A stretch of 25,685 bases of DNA from JBAYHA01 sp041666425 (GTDB lineage Bacteria > Patescibacteriota > Patescibacteriia > UBA11705 > JABHMO01): positions 1 through 25,685 of the forward strand of contig JBAYHA010000007.1 of NCBI GenBank assembly GCA_041666425.1. The letters are read 5' to 3'. The translations under genes were made by a program, and so were the position numbers. Below, in pieces: positions 7,658 to 14,347 of this stretch (positions are counted from its first letter, which is position 1; every line of letters starts with the position of its first letter). The notes under the pieces were generated by a model that was not told where the DNA came from, made no database searches, and saw only the letters and a list, made by a program, of their open reading frames with translations.

Positions 7658-8605
7658 ATGGATGCAAAAATAAAAAAAACTTACGACGATATCAAGTCAA
7701 TCAAAATTCAAGGCGCGACCAATGTGGCGCGAGCGGTTGGGGAAGCTTTGTTAACTTTTGTTAAAAAAAACAAAGACAAGAAAGTTTCCGAATTGATCAA
7801 GCAAAGCAAAATTAACGCGCGATATTTGTTGTCAGCCAGAGTCACCGAACCAATGGCGCAAAATATCGTGGAATATTGGGACTTTTTATTGAGTGAGAAT
7901 GAAAGCAAAAAAACAGCGGAATGGTTGTCTTTTTTACAAAGTAAATTCGGTGATTTTTTGCTAAATATAGACAAAAATGAGCGGTTATTGGTGGCTCTTG
8001 GCGCGGATTTGGTTTCTGTTAATGACAAAGTTTTCACGCATTGTCATTCGAGTACGGTGATCAAAAGTTTGCTTGAAGCCAAAAAGCAAAAAAAGAAATT
8101 TCAAGTTTTCCAAACTGAAACGAGACCACTTTATCAAGGGCATCGCACAGCGCAAGATTTATTAAAAAACAAAATTAATGACACTTTGGTAGTTGACTCG
8201 GCAGCTTCATATTTGTTGAGTTCGTATAGCAATGAAAAAATAAATTTCGACAAAGTTTTTCTTGGTTGCGATTCGATCGCTCTTGACGGTTCGTGCGTCA
8301 ACAAAGTTGGCAGTTTTGCTTTGGCTTTTTCCGCGTATCAAAACAAAGTTCCGGTTTATGTTTTTACTCAATCTTTAAAGTTGAATGAAGACGCGCACAC
8401 TTATCGACAAATAAAAATCGAAAAGCGTCCGGCGCGAGAAGTTTGGGACAAAGCGCCAAAAAGTTTAACGATTTTAAATCTTGCTTTTGACTTAGTGCCG
8501 GCGGAATTTATCACCGGTTATGTGACCGAATTAGGAATTCTTTCTCCTTCCGAATTGGCTCCAAAAATAATAAAAAATTATCCGTGGTTAAATTTAAAAA
8601 AATAG
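7658..8605 (+). CDS. Ribose-1,5-bisphosphate isomerase (eIF-2B-alpha-like family)
   Basis: A 315-aa member of the eIF-2B alpha/beta/delta-like family. In the archaeal/CPR AMP pathway this enzyme turns ribose 1,5-bisphosphate into ribulose 1,5-bisphosphate. Motifs seen are IKIQGATNVARAVGEAL near the N-terminus, FTHCHSSTVIKSLLEA with C129, TETRPLYQGHRTAQDL, VDSAAS, and FLGCDSIALDGSCVNKVGS with D205. C129 and D205 match, from memory, the catalytic Cys and Asp of the Thermococcus enzyme (C133/D202). The adjacent AMP phosphorylase, 21 bp downstream, makes its likely precursor, which favours this over methylthioribose-1-phosphate isomerase or a translation factor. No RuBisCO, the expected next step, lies in the window. 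ATG 7658 is the first start after the RhuM remnant. Confidence 0.87.
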   Translation: MDAKIKKTYDDIKSIKIQGATNVARAVGEALLTFVKKNKDKKVSELIKQSKINARYLLSARVTEPMAQNIVEYWDFLLSENESKKTAEWLSFLQSKFGDFLLNIDKNERLLVALGADLVSVNDKVFTHCHSSTVIKSLLEAKKQKKKFQVFQTETRPLYQGHRTAQDLLKNKINDTLVVDSAASYLLSSYSNEKINFDKVFLGCDSIALDGSCVNKVGSFALAFSAYQNKVPVYVFTQSLKLNEDAHTYRQIKIEKRPAREVWDKAPKSLTILNLAFDLVPAEFITGYVTELGILSPSELAPKIIKNYPWLNLKK

Positions 8606-8626
8606 CAAAAATAAAGAAAATAGTTT

Positions 8627-10123
8627 ATGGCATATTATCTCAAATGTAAAAGAATGGATATTGCCACCGGCGGTCCGTTGATTGCCCTGATGAATTCTGA
8701 AGAGGCGACCAATTATGGCATCAATGCCGGCGATCGTGTTTCTTTGATTTGGAGCAAAAAAAAGAAATTGATTGCCGAAATTGATTTTTCCGAAAAAGAA
8801 GTCAAACCGGGTGAAATCGGTTTGTTTGGTGATGTTTGGAAAAAAGAAGGAATTGAAGAAGAAGACATTGTTGAAGTGATTATGGAGTCAAGACCTTTGT
8901 CAATTGAAACATTAAAAAAGAAAATGCTTGGTCAACCGGCGACGTACAAAGAAATTTATGCTTTGATCAAGGATATTGCCGAAGACAAATTGGGAAAAAT
9001 AGAAACAACTTATTACGCGGCCAGTAGTTTTGTCAAACCGTATTCCGATGAAGAACTTTATTTTGTGGCCAAGGCGATGGCCGAAACCGGAGAAATGCTT
9101 AATTTAAAAGTGGCAGCCGCGGACAAGCACAGCGTTGGAGGATTAGCCGGCAATCGGATTACGCCAATTATTGTTTCTATTGTTGCTTCGTTGGGGATTT
9201 ATATTCCAAAAACATCTTCACGCGCTATTACCTCTCCGGCCGGAACGGCTGATACCATGGAAGTTTTGTGCCCGGTAACTTTTGAAATGTCTAAAATTAG
9301 AGAAATAATCAAAAAAACAAAAGCCTGTTTGGTCTGGGGTGGTGGTCTAAAAATGGCTCCGGCTGATGACAAAATAATCAAAGTTTCGCGTCCTTTGGCA
9401 TTGGAGCCTTATGACAAAATGGTGGTCAGTATTATGGCCAAAAAAGTGGCGATGGGGGTGGATTATCTTTTGATTGATATGCCGGTTGGTGATACGTGCA
9501 AAGTACCAAATATGAAACATGCTCGTGAATTGGGAAAAAAGTTTGTTTTTCTTGGCAGTAAATTTGGCATGAAAGTAAAAGTTGTGGCCACTCCGGCTTC
9601 AGAATCTGTCGGTCGTGGAATTGGCCCAGCATTGGAAGCTCGAGATTTATTGCGAGTGTTGCAACAACACAAATTTCGACCGCTTGATTTAGAAAAAAAA
9701 GCTGCGCGTTTGGCCGGAGATTTAATTGAATTAAAGGGATTTTGTAAAGAAGGTCAAGGTGAAAAAATTGCTTTGCAACAAATAAAAAATGGTGAAGCTT
9801 GGAAAAAATTAAATCAGATAATCGTGGCGCAAGGTGGCAAAAATAATTGGAATTCCGAAGAAGTTATGCAAGAGGTGGAAAGATATGAAATTCATGCTTT
9901 GAAATCCGGACCGATCAAATTTATTGACAATAGGGCGATTAATGAAGTCTGTATGAATCTTGGCGCACCGATTGACAAATATGCCGGAATTCATACCCAT
10001 GTTAGATTTGGTGACAAAGTCAAAAAAGGGGATAAGTTGTTTACCATGTATGCCAGCTCCAAAGATCGTCTAAAATTAGGAGTTTTAGCTGCCGGAACAA
10101 ATATAATTTTCCACATCTCATAA
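8627..10123 (+). CDS. deoA: AMP phosphorylase (archaeal/CPR DeoA-type)
   Basis: A 498-aa nucleoside-phosphorylase-family enzyme predicted to split AMP (and CMP/UMP) with phosphate into a base and ribose 1,5-bisphosphate. It carries the extra N-terminal domain of about 85 residues that separates AMP phosphorylases from the roughly 435-aa bacterial thymidine phosphorylases. Next come the helical domain (MLGQPATYKEIYALIKDIAEDK), the phosphate-binding KHSVGG (K167-H168-S169) and the signature SSRAITSPAGTADTMEV (S197, S198, R199). A C-terminal barrel-like domain (GPIKFIDN...IDKYAGI..H..FGDKVKKGDKLFTMYA) completes it. Gene order with the isomerase supports AMP over thymidine as substrate. No terminator is visible downstream. 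Confidence 0.93.
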   Translation: MAYYLKCKRMDIATGGPLIALMNSEEATNYGINAGDRVSLIWSKKKKLIAEIDFSEKEVKPGEIGLFGDVWKKEGIEEEDIVEVIMESRPLSIETLKKKMLGQPATYKEIYALIKDIAEDKLGKIETTYYAASSFVKPYSDEELYFVAKAMAETGEMLNLKVAAADKHSVGGLAGNRITPIIVSIVASLGIYIPKTSSRAITSPAGTADTMEVLCPVTFEMSKIREIIKKTKACLVWGGGLKMAPADDKIIKVSRPLALEPYDKMVVSIMAKKVAMGVDYLLIDMPVGDTCKVPNMKHARELGKKFVFLGSKFGMKVKVVATPASESVGRGIGPALEARDLLRVLQQHKFRPLDLEKKAARLAGDLIELKGFCKEGQGEKIALQQIKNGEAWKKLNQIIVAQGGKNNWNSEEVMQEVERYEIHALKSGPIKFIDNRAINEVCMNLGAPIDKYAGIHTHVRFGDKVKKGDKLFTMYASSKDRLKLGVLAAGTNIIFHIS

Positions 10124-10187
10124 CTTGCGGTTCGGAAAATTTTTTGTTAAACTCAAATAGACTATAAATAAATAAAGATCAAAAATT

Positions 10188-10901
10188 ATGTCAGATGAAT
10201 TAATGCAAAAGAGAACTTCTCGTTCCAATTTTTTTCTCGGATTTTTTTCGGGAATGGCGATGATTTCGGTAATTGGTTTTTTAGCTTTGCTTATGATGCT
10301 TTTTGGCAACAAACAAGAAGTCAATTTGGCGGCTAAGGCCGGAGAAGAGCAGGTCCAAGAGCCGGAACAAATGGTCGCCGAACCGGTTGCGCCGATTAGT
10401 GATACTGATTATGTCAAGGGGGACAAAAATGCCAAAGTCCAAGTGATTCTTTATACTGATTTTGAATGTCCTTATTGCGCCAGACATTATGATGTTGCTC
10501 AGAATATTATCAAGAAATACGGCGACAAAATCGCTTTTGTGGTCAGACATTATCCTTTGAATTTTCACCCAGAGGCCCAAAAAGCGGCCGAAGCCTCCGA
10601 ATGTGCCGGTGAACAAGGCAAATTTTATCCAATGTATGAAGCTATTTTCGAAGCCAACAAAGCAGAAAAAATGAGCGTAGAAACTTGGAAAGCAGAAGCC
10701 AAAAAATTGGGTTTAAATACCGCCAAGTTTAATGATTGTTTGGATTCTGGCAAATATGCTCAGAAAATTGCTGATGATACTGCGGGCGGTGTTTCTGCAG
10801 GTGTAGAGGGAACTCCGGCCACTTTTGTCAACGGACAGTTGATTAGCGGTGCTCAACCGGAGGAAGCTTTTTCGGCCATGATTGATGAATTATTAAAATA
10901 A
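10188..10901 (+). CDS. Membrane-anchored DsbA-like thioredoxin
   Basis: A 237-aa thiol-disulfide oxidoreductase of the DsbA/BdbD-like type, probably acting outside the membrane on exported proteins. One hydrophobic segment (about residues 19-42, FFSGMAMISVIGFLALLMML) acts as anchor or signal. An acidic Pro/Glu linker follows, then a thioredoxin fold with FECPYCARHY (active site C94-P-Y-C97). The helical insert contains ASECAGEQGKFYPMYEAIF, and the cis-proline loop is GVEGTPATFVNG. An extra Cys pair (in SECAGE and FNDCLDSGK) is common in this subfamily. A TATAAA at 10164-10169 could be its -10, but no good -35 is seen. It ends at a bidirectional terminator facing the minus-strand gene. Confidence 0.9.
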   Translation: MSDELMQKRTSRSNFFLGFFSGMAMISVIGFLALLMMLFGNKQEVNLAAKAGEEQVQEPEQMVAEPVAPISDTDYVKGDKNAKVQVILYTDFECPYCARHYDVAQNIIKKYGDKIAFVVRHYPLNFHPEAQKAAEASECAGEQGKFYPMYEAIFEANKAEKMSVETWKAEAKKLGLNTAKFNDCLDSGKYAQKIADDTAGGVSAGVEGTPATFVNGQLISGAQPEEAFSAMIDELLK

Positions 10902-10945
10902 TTTTGCTTTCGTAAAAATAAATTAATAATTTGCTCTGAAAATAA

Positions 10946-10976
10946 AAAAACTCTCTGTCTTTGACGGAGAGTTTTT
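10946..10976. terminator. Bidirectional terminator between convergent genes
   Basis: The arm 10946-10959 (AAAAACTCTCTGTC) pairs with 10963-10976 (GACGGAGAGTTTTT) with one G-U type mismatch and loop TTT. A/T runs on both sides let it serve the plus gene ending at 10901 and the minus gene ending at 10981. Confidence 0.85.
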
Positions 10977-10980
10977 GGTT

Positions 10981-11571
10981 TTAAGAAATTTCCTGAATTT
11001 GTTTGTGAAGAGAAAGAATGGCAAAAATAATGCTGGCTACAAAAATCCAATTAATAAAGGTTATGATATTTGTTTCTATGGTTTGGTTAATTTCAAAAAA
11101 GTATTTTTGACAAATCGGGATCAACAGGAACAAGCAAAAGGCGCTTCGTTCCACATTGGTTTTTATTTTTCCGGCATTTCTAGCCATGATATTGTATTCG
11201 ATGTTTTTCTTCTTCCCATAGTACCATTTGTAAATTCGCAAAACGGTAAGAGAAACACCAATCGCAATGATGGTAATGCTGATAATAATGGAAATATTAT
11301 TCCAAAAATAGATCAAATAAACGATTGTGTTGAATTTGTCAGCCAAAGGATCAAAAAAAGTGCCTATTTGGGAAATTCTCTTGTACTTTCTGGCACTCCA
11401 TCCGTCAAAAAGATCAGCAATCCAGCCACTGACAAAAAAGGCAAGAGCGGGGAGGAGTAATCCTTTGTCAAAAAGAATAATGGAAATAATCATCAATATT
11501 ATGCCAAGCAAGGTAATGGAATTAGGAATGATGCCTTTTTTGAAATCAGCATAAAGATTAAATGTGCTCAT
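10981..11571 (-). CDS. CDP-alcohol phosphatidyltransferase (PgsA-like)
   Basis: A 196-aa integral membrane enzyme that moves a phosphatidyl group from a CDP-lipid onto an alcohol, likely glycerol-3-phosphate or a related polyol. The full catalytic motif D-x2-D-G-x2-A-R-x8-G-x3-D-x3-D is present (D53, D56, G57, A60, R61, G70, D74, D78). The N-terminus (IIPNSITLLGIILMIISIIL) is typical, and about six hydrophobic segments are visible. The exact alcohol cannot be read from sequence; PgsA is the best guess. It starts with ATG at 11569-11571, preceded by AAGGAGG with a 5-nt gap, a strong ribosome site absent from the plus-strand genes. Its promoter is probably TTGACT-17-TTAAAT at 11619-11647. It points away from tRNA-Ser and DedA. 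Confidence 0.88.
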   Translation of the reverse strand: MSTFNLYADFKKGIIPNSITLLGIILMIISIILFDKGLLLPALAFFVSGWIADLFDGWSARKYKRISQIGTFFDPLADKFNTIVYLIYFWNNISIIISITIIAIGVSLTVLRIYKWYYGKKKNIEYNIMARNAGKIKTNVERSAFCLFLLIPICQKYFFEINQTIETNIITFINWIFVASIIFAILSLHKQIQEIS

Positions 11572-11576
11572 TCTTG

Positions 11577-11583
11577 CCTCCTT
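11577..11583 (-). promoter_or_regulatory. Strong Shine-Dalgarno of the CDP-alcohol transferase gene
   Basis: AAGGAGG on the minus strand, 5 nt from the ATG. It fixes the start codon and contrasts with the SD-less plus-strand genes. Confidence 0.8.
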
Positions 11584-11604
11584 TTCTTATAGTTAACTGT
11601 CAAA

Positions 11605-11647
11605 GAACTAACTAGTTCATTTAACTAAATTTGAATAAAAAAGTCAA
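11605..11647 (-). promoter_or_regulatory. Putative promoter with inverted repeats upstream of the CDP-alcohol transferase
   Basis: On the minus strand, TTGACT (11642-11647) and TTAAAT (11619-11624) are 17 bp apart. GAACTA-2-TAGTTC (11605-11618) lies at the predicted start site. A second inverted repeat, TAAATTTGA/TCAAATTTA with a 9-base loop (about 11625-11651), covers the -35 and spacer. These are operator-like, but the regulator is unknown. Confidence 0.5.
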
Positions 11648-11691
11648 ATTTAATTTATTCGGGTAGTTCATTCTAATAGGGATATATAGTA

Positions 11692-11720
11692 TTGAAATAA
11701 AGTTAATATTACGATATAAT
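11692..11720 (+). promoter_or_regulatory. Promoter of tRNA-Ser
   Basis: TTGAAA (11692-11697), 17-bp spacer, TATAAT (11715-11720). The predicted start is near 11727, about 15 nt before the mature tRNA 5' end. Confidence 0.8.
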
Positions 11721-11741
11721 ACGCTTGGTAGAATTATTTTT

Positions 11742-11829
11742 GGAGAGGTCGCATAGTGGCCTAGTGCGCACGCTTGGAAAGCGTGTAAACCGAAAGGTTT
11801 CGGGAGTTCAAATCTCCCCCTCTCCGCCA
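11742..11829 (+). tRNA. tRNA-Ser (anticodon GGA), CCA encoded
   Basis: The acceptor arms GGAGAGG (11742-11748) and CCTCTCC (11819-11825) pair fully, followed by discriminator G and an encoded CCA at 11827-11829. The anticodon arm CACGC-TTGGAAA-GCGTG gives GGA, reading UCC/UCU serine codons. A long variable arm (AAACC...GGTTT) marks it as class II, as expected for serine. The T arm is GGGAG-TTCAAAT-CTCCC. Confidence 0.96.
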
Positions 11830-11831
11830 GT

Positions 11832-11857
11832 AAAAATCCTAAAAATCGGATTTTTTT
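11832..11857 (+). terminator. Terminator after tRNA-Ser
   Basis: AATCC (11835-11839) pairs with GGATT (11848-11852) with flanking A and T runs. T-tract 11851-11857 follows the tRNA by a few bases. Confidence 0.7.
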
Positions 11858-11860
11858 ATT

Positions 11861-11889
11861 TTTACAAAAATTACTGTAAATGGTATAAT
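11861..11889 (+). promoter_or_regulatory. Promoter of the DedA gene
   Basis: TTTACA (11861-11866), 17-bp spacer ending in TGG, TATAAT (11884-11889). Predicted start is near 11896, with a leader of about 15 nt. Confidence 0.75.
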
Positions 11890-11910
11890 TCTAACAATAA
11901 ATAAATTATT

Positions 11911-12510
11911 ATGTTTGATTTTTTGTTTCAATTTTTTGTTCGGGTGATTGATTCGGCAGGGTATGTTGGAGTTTTTATTTTAATGATTATGGAAAGCATG
12001 GTTTTGCCGGTGCCGAGCGAAGCGGTGATGCCCTTTGCCGGTTTTTTGATTTTTCAGAACAAAATGATTTTTTTGTGGGTAGTTTTGTTCAGTACTATTG
12101 GAAGCATTATCGGATCATTGCTTTCTTATGCCATCGGTTATTATGGCGGACGGCCGTTACTTTATAAGTATGGCAAATTTTTATTTTTAAATCAGCATCA
12201 CTTGGATCAAACGGAAAATTTTTTTAATAAATTTGGTAGCAAAACTATTTTTGTCAGTCGTTTTATTCCAATTATCAGGCATTTGATTTCCATACCGGCT
12301 GGCGTGGCCAGAATGAATCTTGGAAAATTTTTAATTTATACGACTGTTGGTGCCGGATTATGGAATAGTTTTTTGACTTATTTGGGGTTTTTGCTTGGAC
12401 AGAATTGGTCGGAGATAAAAAAAGTCAGTCATGTTTTGGATATTTTGATGATTTTGGTGATAATTGGCGCAGTGATTTGGTTTTTTTCGAAAAATAAAAA
12501 TAAAAAATAA
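11911..12510 (+). CDS. DedA family membrane protein (VTT domain)
   Basis: A 199-aa polytopic membrane protein of the DedA family, members of which move polyprenyl-phosphate or other lipid carriers across the membrane. The typical N-terminal re-entrant region is present: MESMVLPVPSEAVMPFAGF with E28 and PVPSE at 33-37. The hallmark FVSRFIPIIRHLISIPAGVARM carries R117, R123 and G131. About four to five hydrophobic segments and a lysine-rich cytoplasmic tail (SKNKNKK) are seen. It has its own promoter just after the tRNA-Ser terminator and sits opposite the CDP-alcohol transferase, another lipid protein, although the two are on different strands. Family call secure; transported lipid unknown. 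Confidence 0.92.
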   Translation: MFDFLFQFFVRVIDSAGYVGVFILMIMESMVLPVPSEAVMPFAGFLIFQNKMIFLWVVLFSTIGSIIGSLLSYAIGYYGGRPLLYKYGKFLFLNQHHLDQTENFFNKFGSKTIFVSRFIPIIRHLISIPAGVARMNLGKFLIYTTVGAGLWNSFLTYLGFLLGQNWSEIKKVSHVLDILMILVIIGAVIWFFSKNKNKK

Positions 12511-12523
12511 TTTTGCAAAAAAC

Positions 12524-12558
12524 AAAAAAGTCTCTATCTGTTGATTAGAGCCTTTATT
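12524..12558. terminator. Probable bidirectional terminator
   Basis: CTCTA (12532-12536) pairs with TAGAG (12546-12550), extended by partly pairing flanks with one mismatch and by A-run/T-run on either side. It lies between convergent genes ending at 12510 (plus) and 12561 (minus). Confidence 0.6.
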
Positions 12559-12560
12559 TT

Positions 12561-12923
12561 TTATTCGGAAAACAGCGTTCTTTCTTCCTTGGTTAGTTTA
12601 GTATTTTGGATAATTCCTTTTAATCGTGTTCGTTCAGTTTGTTCATCAACAATAATAATATTATGTACATTTCTCAAAAGATAAACCGATCTGTTTACAC
12701 CGGTTCCAACCAAGGCTAAGACCGGTTTGATTTTATAGGGGAAGGAAAATGTTACTCCGTGTTGCGCATAAACAGTTGCCAAGTCTTTTTCCGTAAAATA
12801 TGCAAAAAAATTGTCCGGATCATCTGCTTTTCCAGTGGTATTTCCTGATAATTCAAACAGTTGTTTGATTACAAAATTGTTCAGTGCTCCTCCAATAAGA
12901 GCTTCAATACCTTGATTTGTCAT
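12561..12923 (-). CDS. Hypothetical protein, 120 aa, under palindromic operator
   Basis: I do not recognise this protein. It is soluble with no signal peptide or membrane segment. It has a helical N-terminus (IEALIGGALNNFVIKQLFELSGNTTG), a central strand-rich part (YAQHGVTFSFPYKIKPVLALVGTGVNRSVYLLRNVHNIIIVDE) and a charged helical tail. There are no cysteines. The ATG at 12921-12923 is preceded by GGAGG with a 5-nt gap, a strong ribosome site. The promoter TTGACA-17-TAAAGT on the minus strand is covered by a perfect palindrome, so the gene looks tightly regulated. The good SD and promoter make it a real gene despite having no known family. Nothing nearby states its role. Confidence 0.65.
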   Translation of the reverse strand: MTNQGIEALIGGALNNFVIKQLFELSGNTTGKADDPDNFFAYFTEKDLATVYAQHGVTFSFPYKIKPVLALVGTGVNRSVYLLRNVHNIIIVDEQTERTRLKGIIQNTKLTKEERTLFSE

Positions 12924-12951
12924 GTTTTCCTCCAGTTAAAGAACTGAATTT

Positions 12952-12980
12952 ACTTTATCGAATCGATAAAGTTTTGTCAA
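12952..12980 (-). promoter_or_regulatory. Promoter overlapped by a 21-bp palindrome (operator)
   Basis: On the minus strand TTGACA (12975-12980) and TAAAGT (12952-12957) are 17 bp apart. A perfect palindrome, ACTTTATCGA and TCGATAAAGT around one central base, fills 12952-12972, covering the whole -10 and most of the spacer. This is the layout expected for repression by a dimeric DNA-binding protein. Confidence 0.65.
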
Positions 12981-12982
12981 AA

Positions 12983-13010
12983 TTGTTATATTTTGGATTT
13001 GTGCTATAAT
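12983..13010 (+). promoter_or_regulatory. Extended -10 promoter for the 13014 leader and the 13222-17177 operon
   Basis: TTGTTA (12983-12988), 16-bp spacer ending TGC, TATAAT (13005-13010). It is divergent from the minus promoter at 12952-12980. Predicted start is at 13015-13017. Confidence 0.65.
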
Positions 13011-13013
13011 TTT

Positions 13014-13221
13014 TATAGGAAGCTGTGATAAATGCGCATTACTGTGAAACTTTTATAATTTTGTCGCGAAAAGTTAAAAAATTGAGGAGGTTTATTAGTA
13101 AAATAAGCCGAAGATGTTTTTAAACTTTACAGCAAAAATTTAAAAGTTCCAGCAGAAAAGTATTTTTTAGAGATTCCTATAAGAAAAGGGGTAATATTAA
13201 AATCCCGATTAAATTTTTTTT
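13014..13221 (+). ncRNA. Candidate structured leader or small RNA (unknown class)
   Basis: This 298-base gap holds no convincing gene. Starting exactly at the predicted transcription start, TATAGGAA (13014-13021) is complementary to TTCCTATA (13174-13181), closing a domain of about 168 nt. Inside are AACTTTT/AAAAGTT with a 14-nt loop (about 13047-13074), GGTTTATT/AATAAGCC (about 13089-13109) and AACTTT/AAAGTT (about 13122-13148). GGGGT/ATCCC (about 13187-13205), then T8 (13214-13221) directly before the next ATG, could be a weak terminator or attenuator. An isolated GAGGAGG at 13084-13090 has no start codon at the right distance. No match to 6S, RNase P, SRP or the Mn2+ riboswitch was recognised. 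It could be a riboswitch-like leader of the ATPase operon or a separate sRNA. Confidence 0.45.
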
Positions 13222-13428
13222 ATGGGCAATTTTCAATTAGATGGTGCGACTTTGAGTTGGCTTATTCCTGTTTTATTTTGGGAGATGATTTGGAAGGGGT
13301 TTGCGCTTTGGCGTTCGGCCAAGAACAACCAAACCGGTTGGTTTGTCGCGTTGATGGTGATTAATACTTTTGGCTTGTTGCCGATTTTGTATTTGTATGT
13401 TTTTACCAAAAAGAAAAAAGAAAAATAA
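13222..13428 (+). CDS. Small membrane protein, DUF5652-like
   Basis: A 68-aa protein with two hydrophobic helices (SWLIPVLFWEMIWKGFALW and WFVALMVINTFGLLPILYLYVF) joined by RSAKNNQTG, and a lysine-rich end. This pattern matches the DUF5652 family, which is widespread in CPR genomes and has no known function. The assignment is from memory of the pattern. No ribosome site is visible; the ATG directly follows a T8 run. It is the first gene of a tight operon with the GerMN protein (9-bp gap) and the P-type ATPase. Confidence 0.75.
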   Translation: MGNFQLDGATLSWLIPVLFWEMIWKGFALWRSAKNNQTGWFVALMVINTFGLLPILYLYVFTKKKKEK

Positions 13429-13437
13429 TTTTTTTAT

Positions 13438-14337
13438 ATGTATCAAAAATTTTCAATTATTTTGTTTCTCGGACTGATTGTTATTACTTGTGGTTTTGTT
13501 ATTGGTACCAAATTTTTTTCCGACGAGGATACGTGGATTTGCAAAAATAATGAATGGCAAAAACATGGCAATCCAAAAGAATCTCAGCCGATTGAGGGCT
13601 GTGGCAACAATGAAAACAAGATTGTTCAGAACAGTGAGGCTAATATTGTCGTGACCGAACCGGTGGCGCATGATGAAATTATTTGGCCGTTGATTATTCG
13701 CGGACAGGCGCGAGTTTTTGAGAACAGTTTTAATTATCGGGTTCTTGACGTGGACAAAAAAGTTTTGTTTGAAGGCACGGCTATGTCCAATGCGCAGGAT
13801 AGCGGACTTTTTGGTGATTTTGAAATCAAAGTTAATGGTCATGCGCCAAATTATGGACAAGGTTATGTTGAGGTTTTTGATTATTCGGCCAAAGATGGCG
13901 CCGTAGAAAATTTGGTTAGTGTCCCAATCATTTTTGCTCCGAGTGAAACCATGAGTTTAAAAGTTTTTTTTAACAATAATATTTTTGATCCGCAAATGAT
14001 TGACTGCTCCAAGGTTTTTGGAGTTACGAGAACGGTGCCAAAAACAGAAGCTGTGGCCAAAACCGCATTGGCCGAACTGTTTAAGGGCGTTTTGCCGGGA
14101 GAAAAAGAACTGGGTTATTTTTCTAATATTAATGAGGGCGTGGTTTTGAATTCAATCGAAATTGTCAATGGCACGGCCAGAGTGGATTTTAATGAAAAAT
14201 TGCAACAAGCGGTTGGCGGGTCGTGTCGAATTTCGGCGATTATAAGCCAGATCGAGAATACCTTGAAACAGTTTTCCTCAATCAATAATGTGATTATTTC
14301 GATTAATGGCGAAACGGAAATGATTCTTCAGCCGTAA
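13438..14337 (+). CDS. Membrane-anchored Gmad2-GerMN domain protein
   Basis: A 299-aa exported protein. Residues about 5-25 form a signal anchor (FSIILFLGLIVITCGFVIG); the TC inside is not a good lipobox. A short region with two cysteines (WICKNNEW...IEGCGNN) follows. Residues about 70-165 look like a Gmad2 immunoglobulin-like domain (IIWPLIIRGQARVFENSFNYRVLD...GLFGDFEIKV...GYVEVFDYSAKDG). Residues about 175-299 look like a GerMN domain (LKVFFNN...VPKTEAVAKTALAELFKGV...VVLNSIEIVNGTARVDFNEKL). Both domains are named from spore-germination proteins but occur widely in non-spore-formers as extracellular modules. Its place in front of a cation ATPase suggests an envelope role; no enzymatic activity is expected. 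Confidence 0.85.
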   Translation: MYQKFSIILFLGLIVITCGFVIGTKFFSDEDTWICKNNEWQKHGNPKESQPIEGCGNNENKIVQNSEANIVVTEPVAHDEIIWPLIIRGQARVFENSFNYRVLDVDKKVLFEGTAMSNAQDSGLFGDFEIKVNGHAPNYGQGYVEVFDYSAKDGAVENLVSVPIIFAPSETMSLKVFFNNNIFDPQMIDCSKVFGVTRTVPKTEAVAKTALAELFKGVLPGEKELGYFSNINEGVVLNSIEIVNGTARVDFNEKLQQAVGGSCRISAIISQIENTLKQFSSINNVIISINGETEMILQP

Positions 14338-14347
14338 AAGAATAAAA

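Noticed and set aside
10975..11460. Plus-strand frame of 161 codons opposite the CDP-alcohol transferase
   Set aside because: The minus strand encodes the complete catalytic motif of a known family with a strong ribosome site. The plus frame has no family features and starts inside a terminator.
13032..13058. Small ORF ATG CGC ATT ... TAA (8 codons) in the leader
   Set aside because: It is very short with no ribosome site, so it is most likely chance, although a leader peptide cannot be ruled out.
13014..13181. 6S RNA, SRP RNA, RNase P RNA, M-box or yybP-ykoY riboswitch
   Set aside because: Size and closing stem fit 6S loosely, but the two halves do not form one long bulged hairpin. The hallmark conserved blocks of the other classes are not present.
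13453..13860. Long open frames opposite the GerMN, P-type ATPase, dnaG and rpoD genes
   Set aside because: They lie antisense to clearly recognised genes, have low-complexity composition and lack start signals. They are shadows of the real coding strand.
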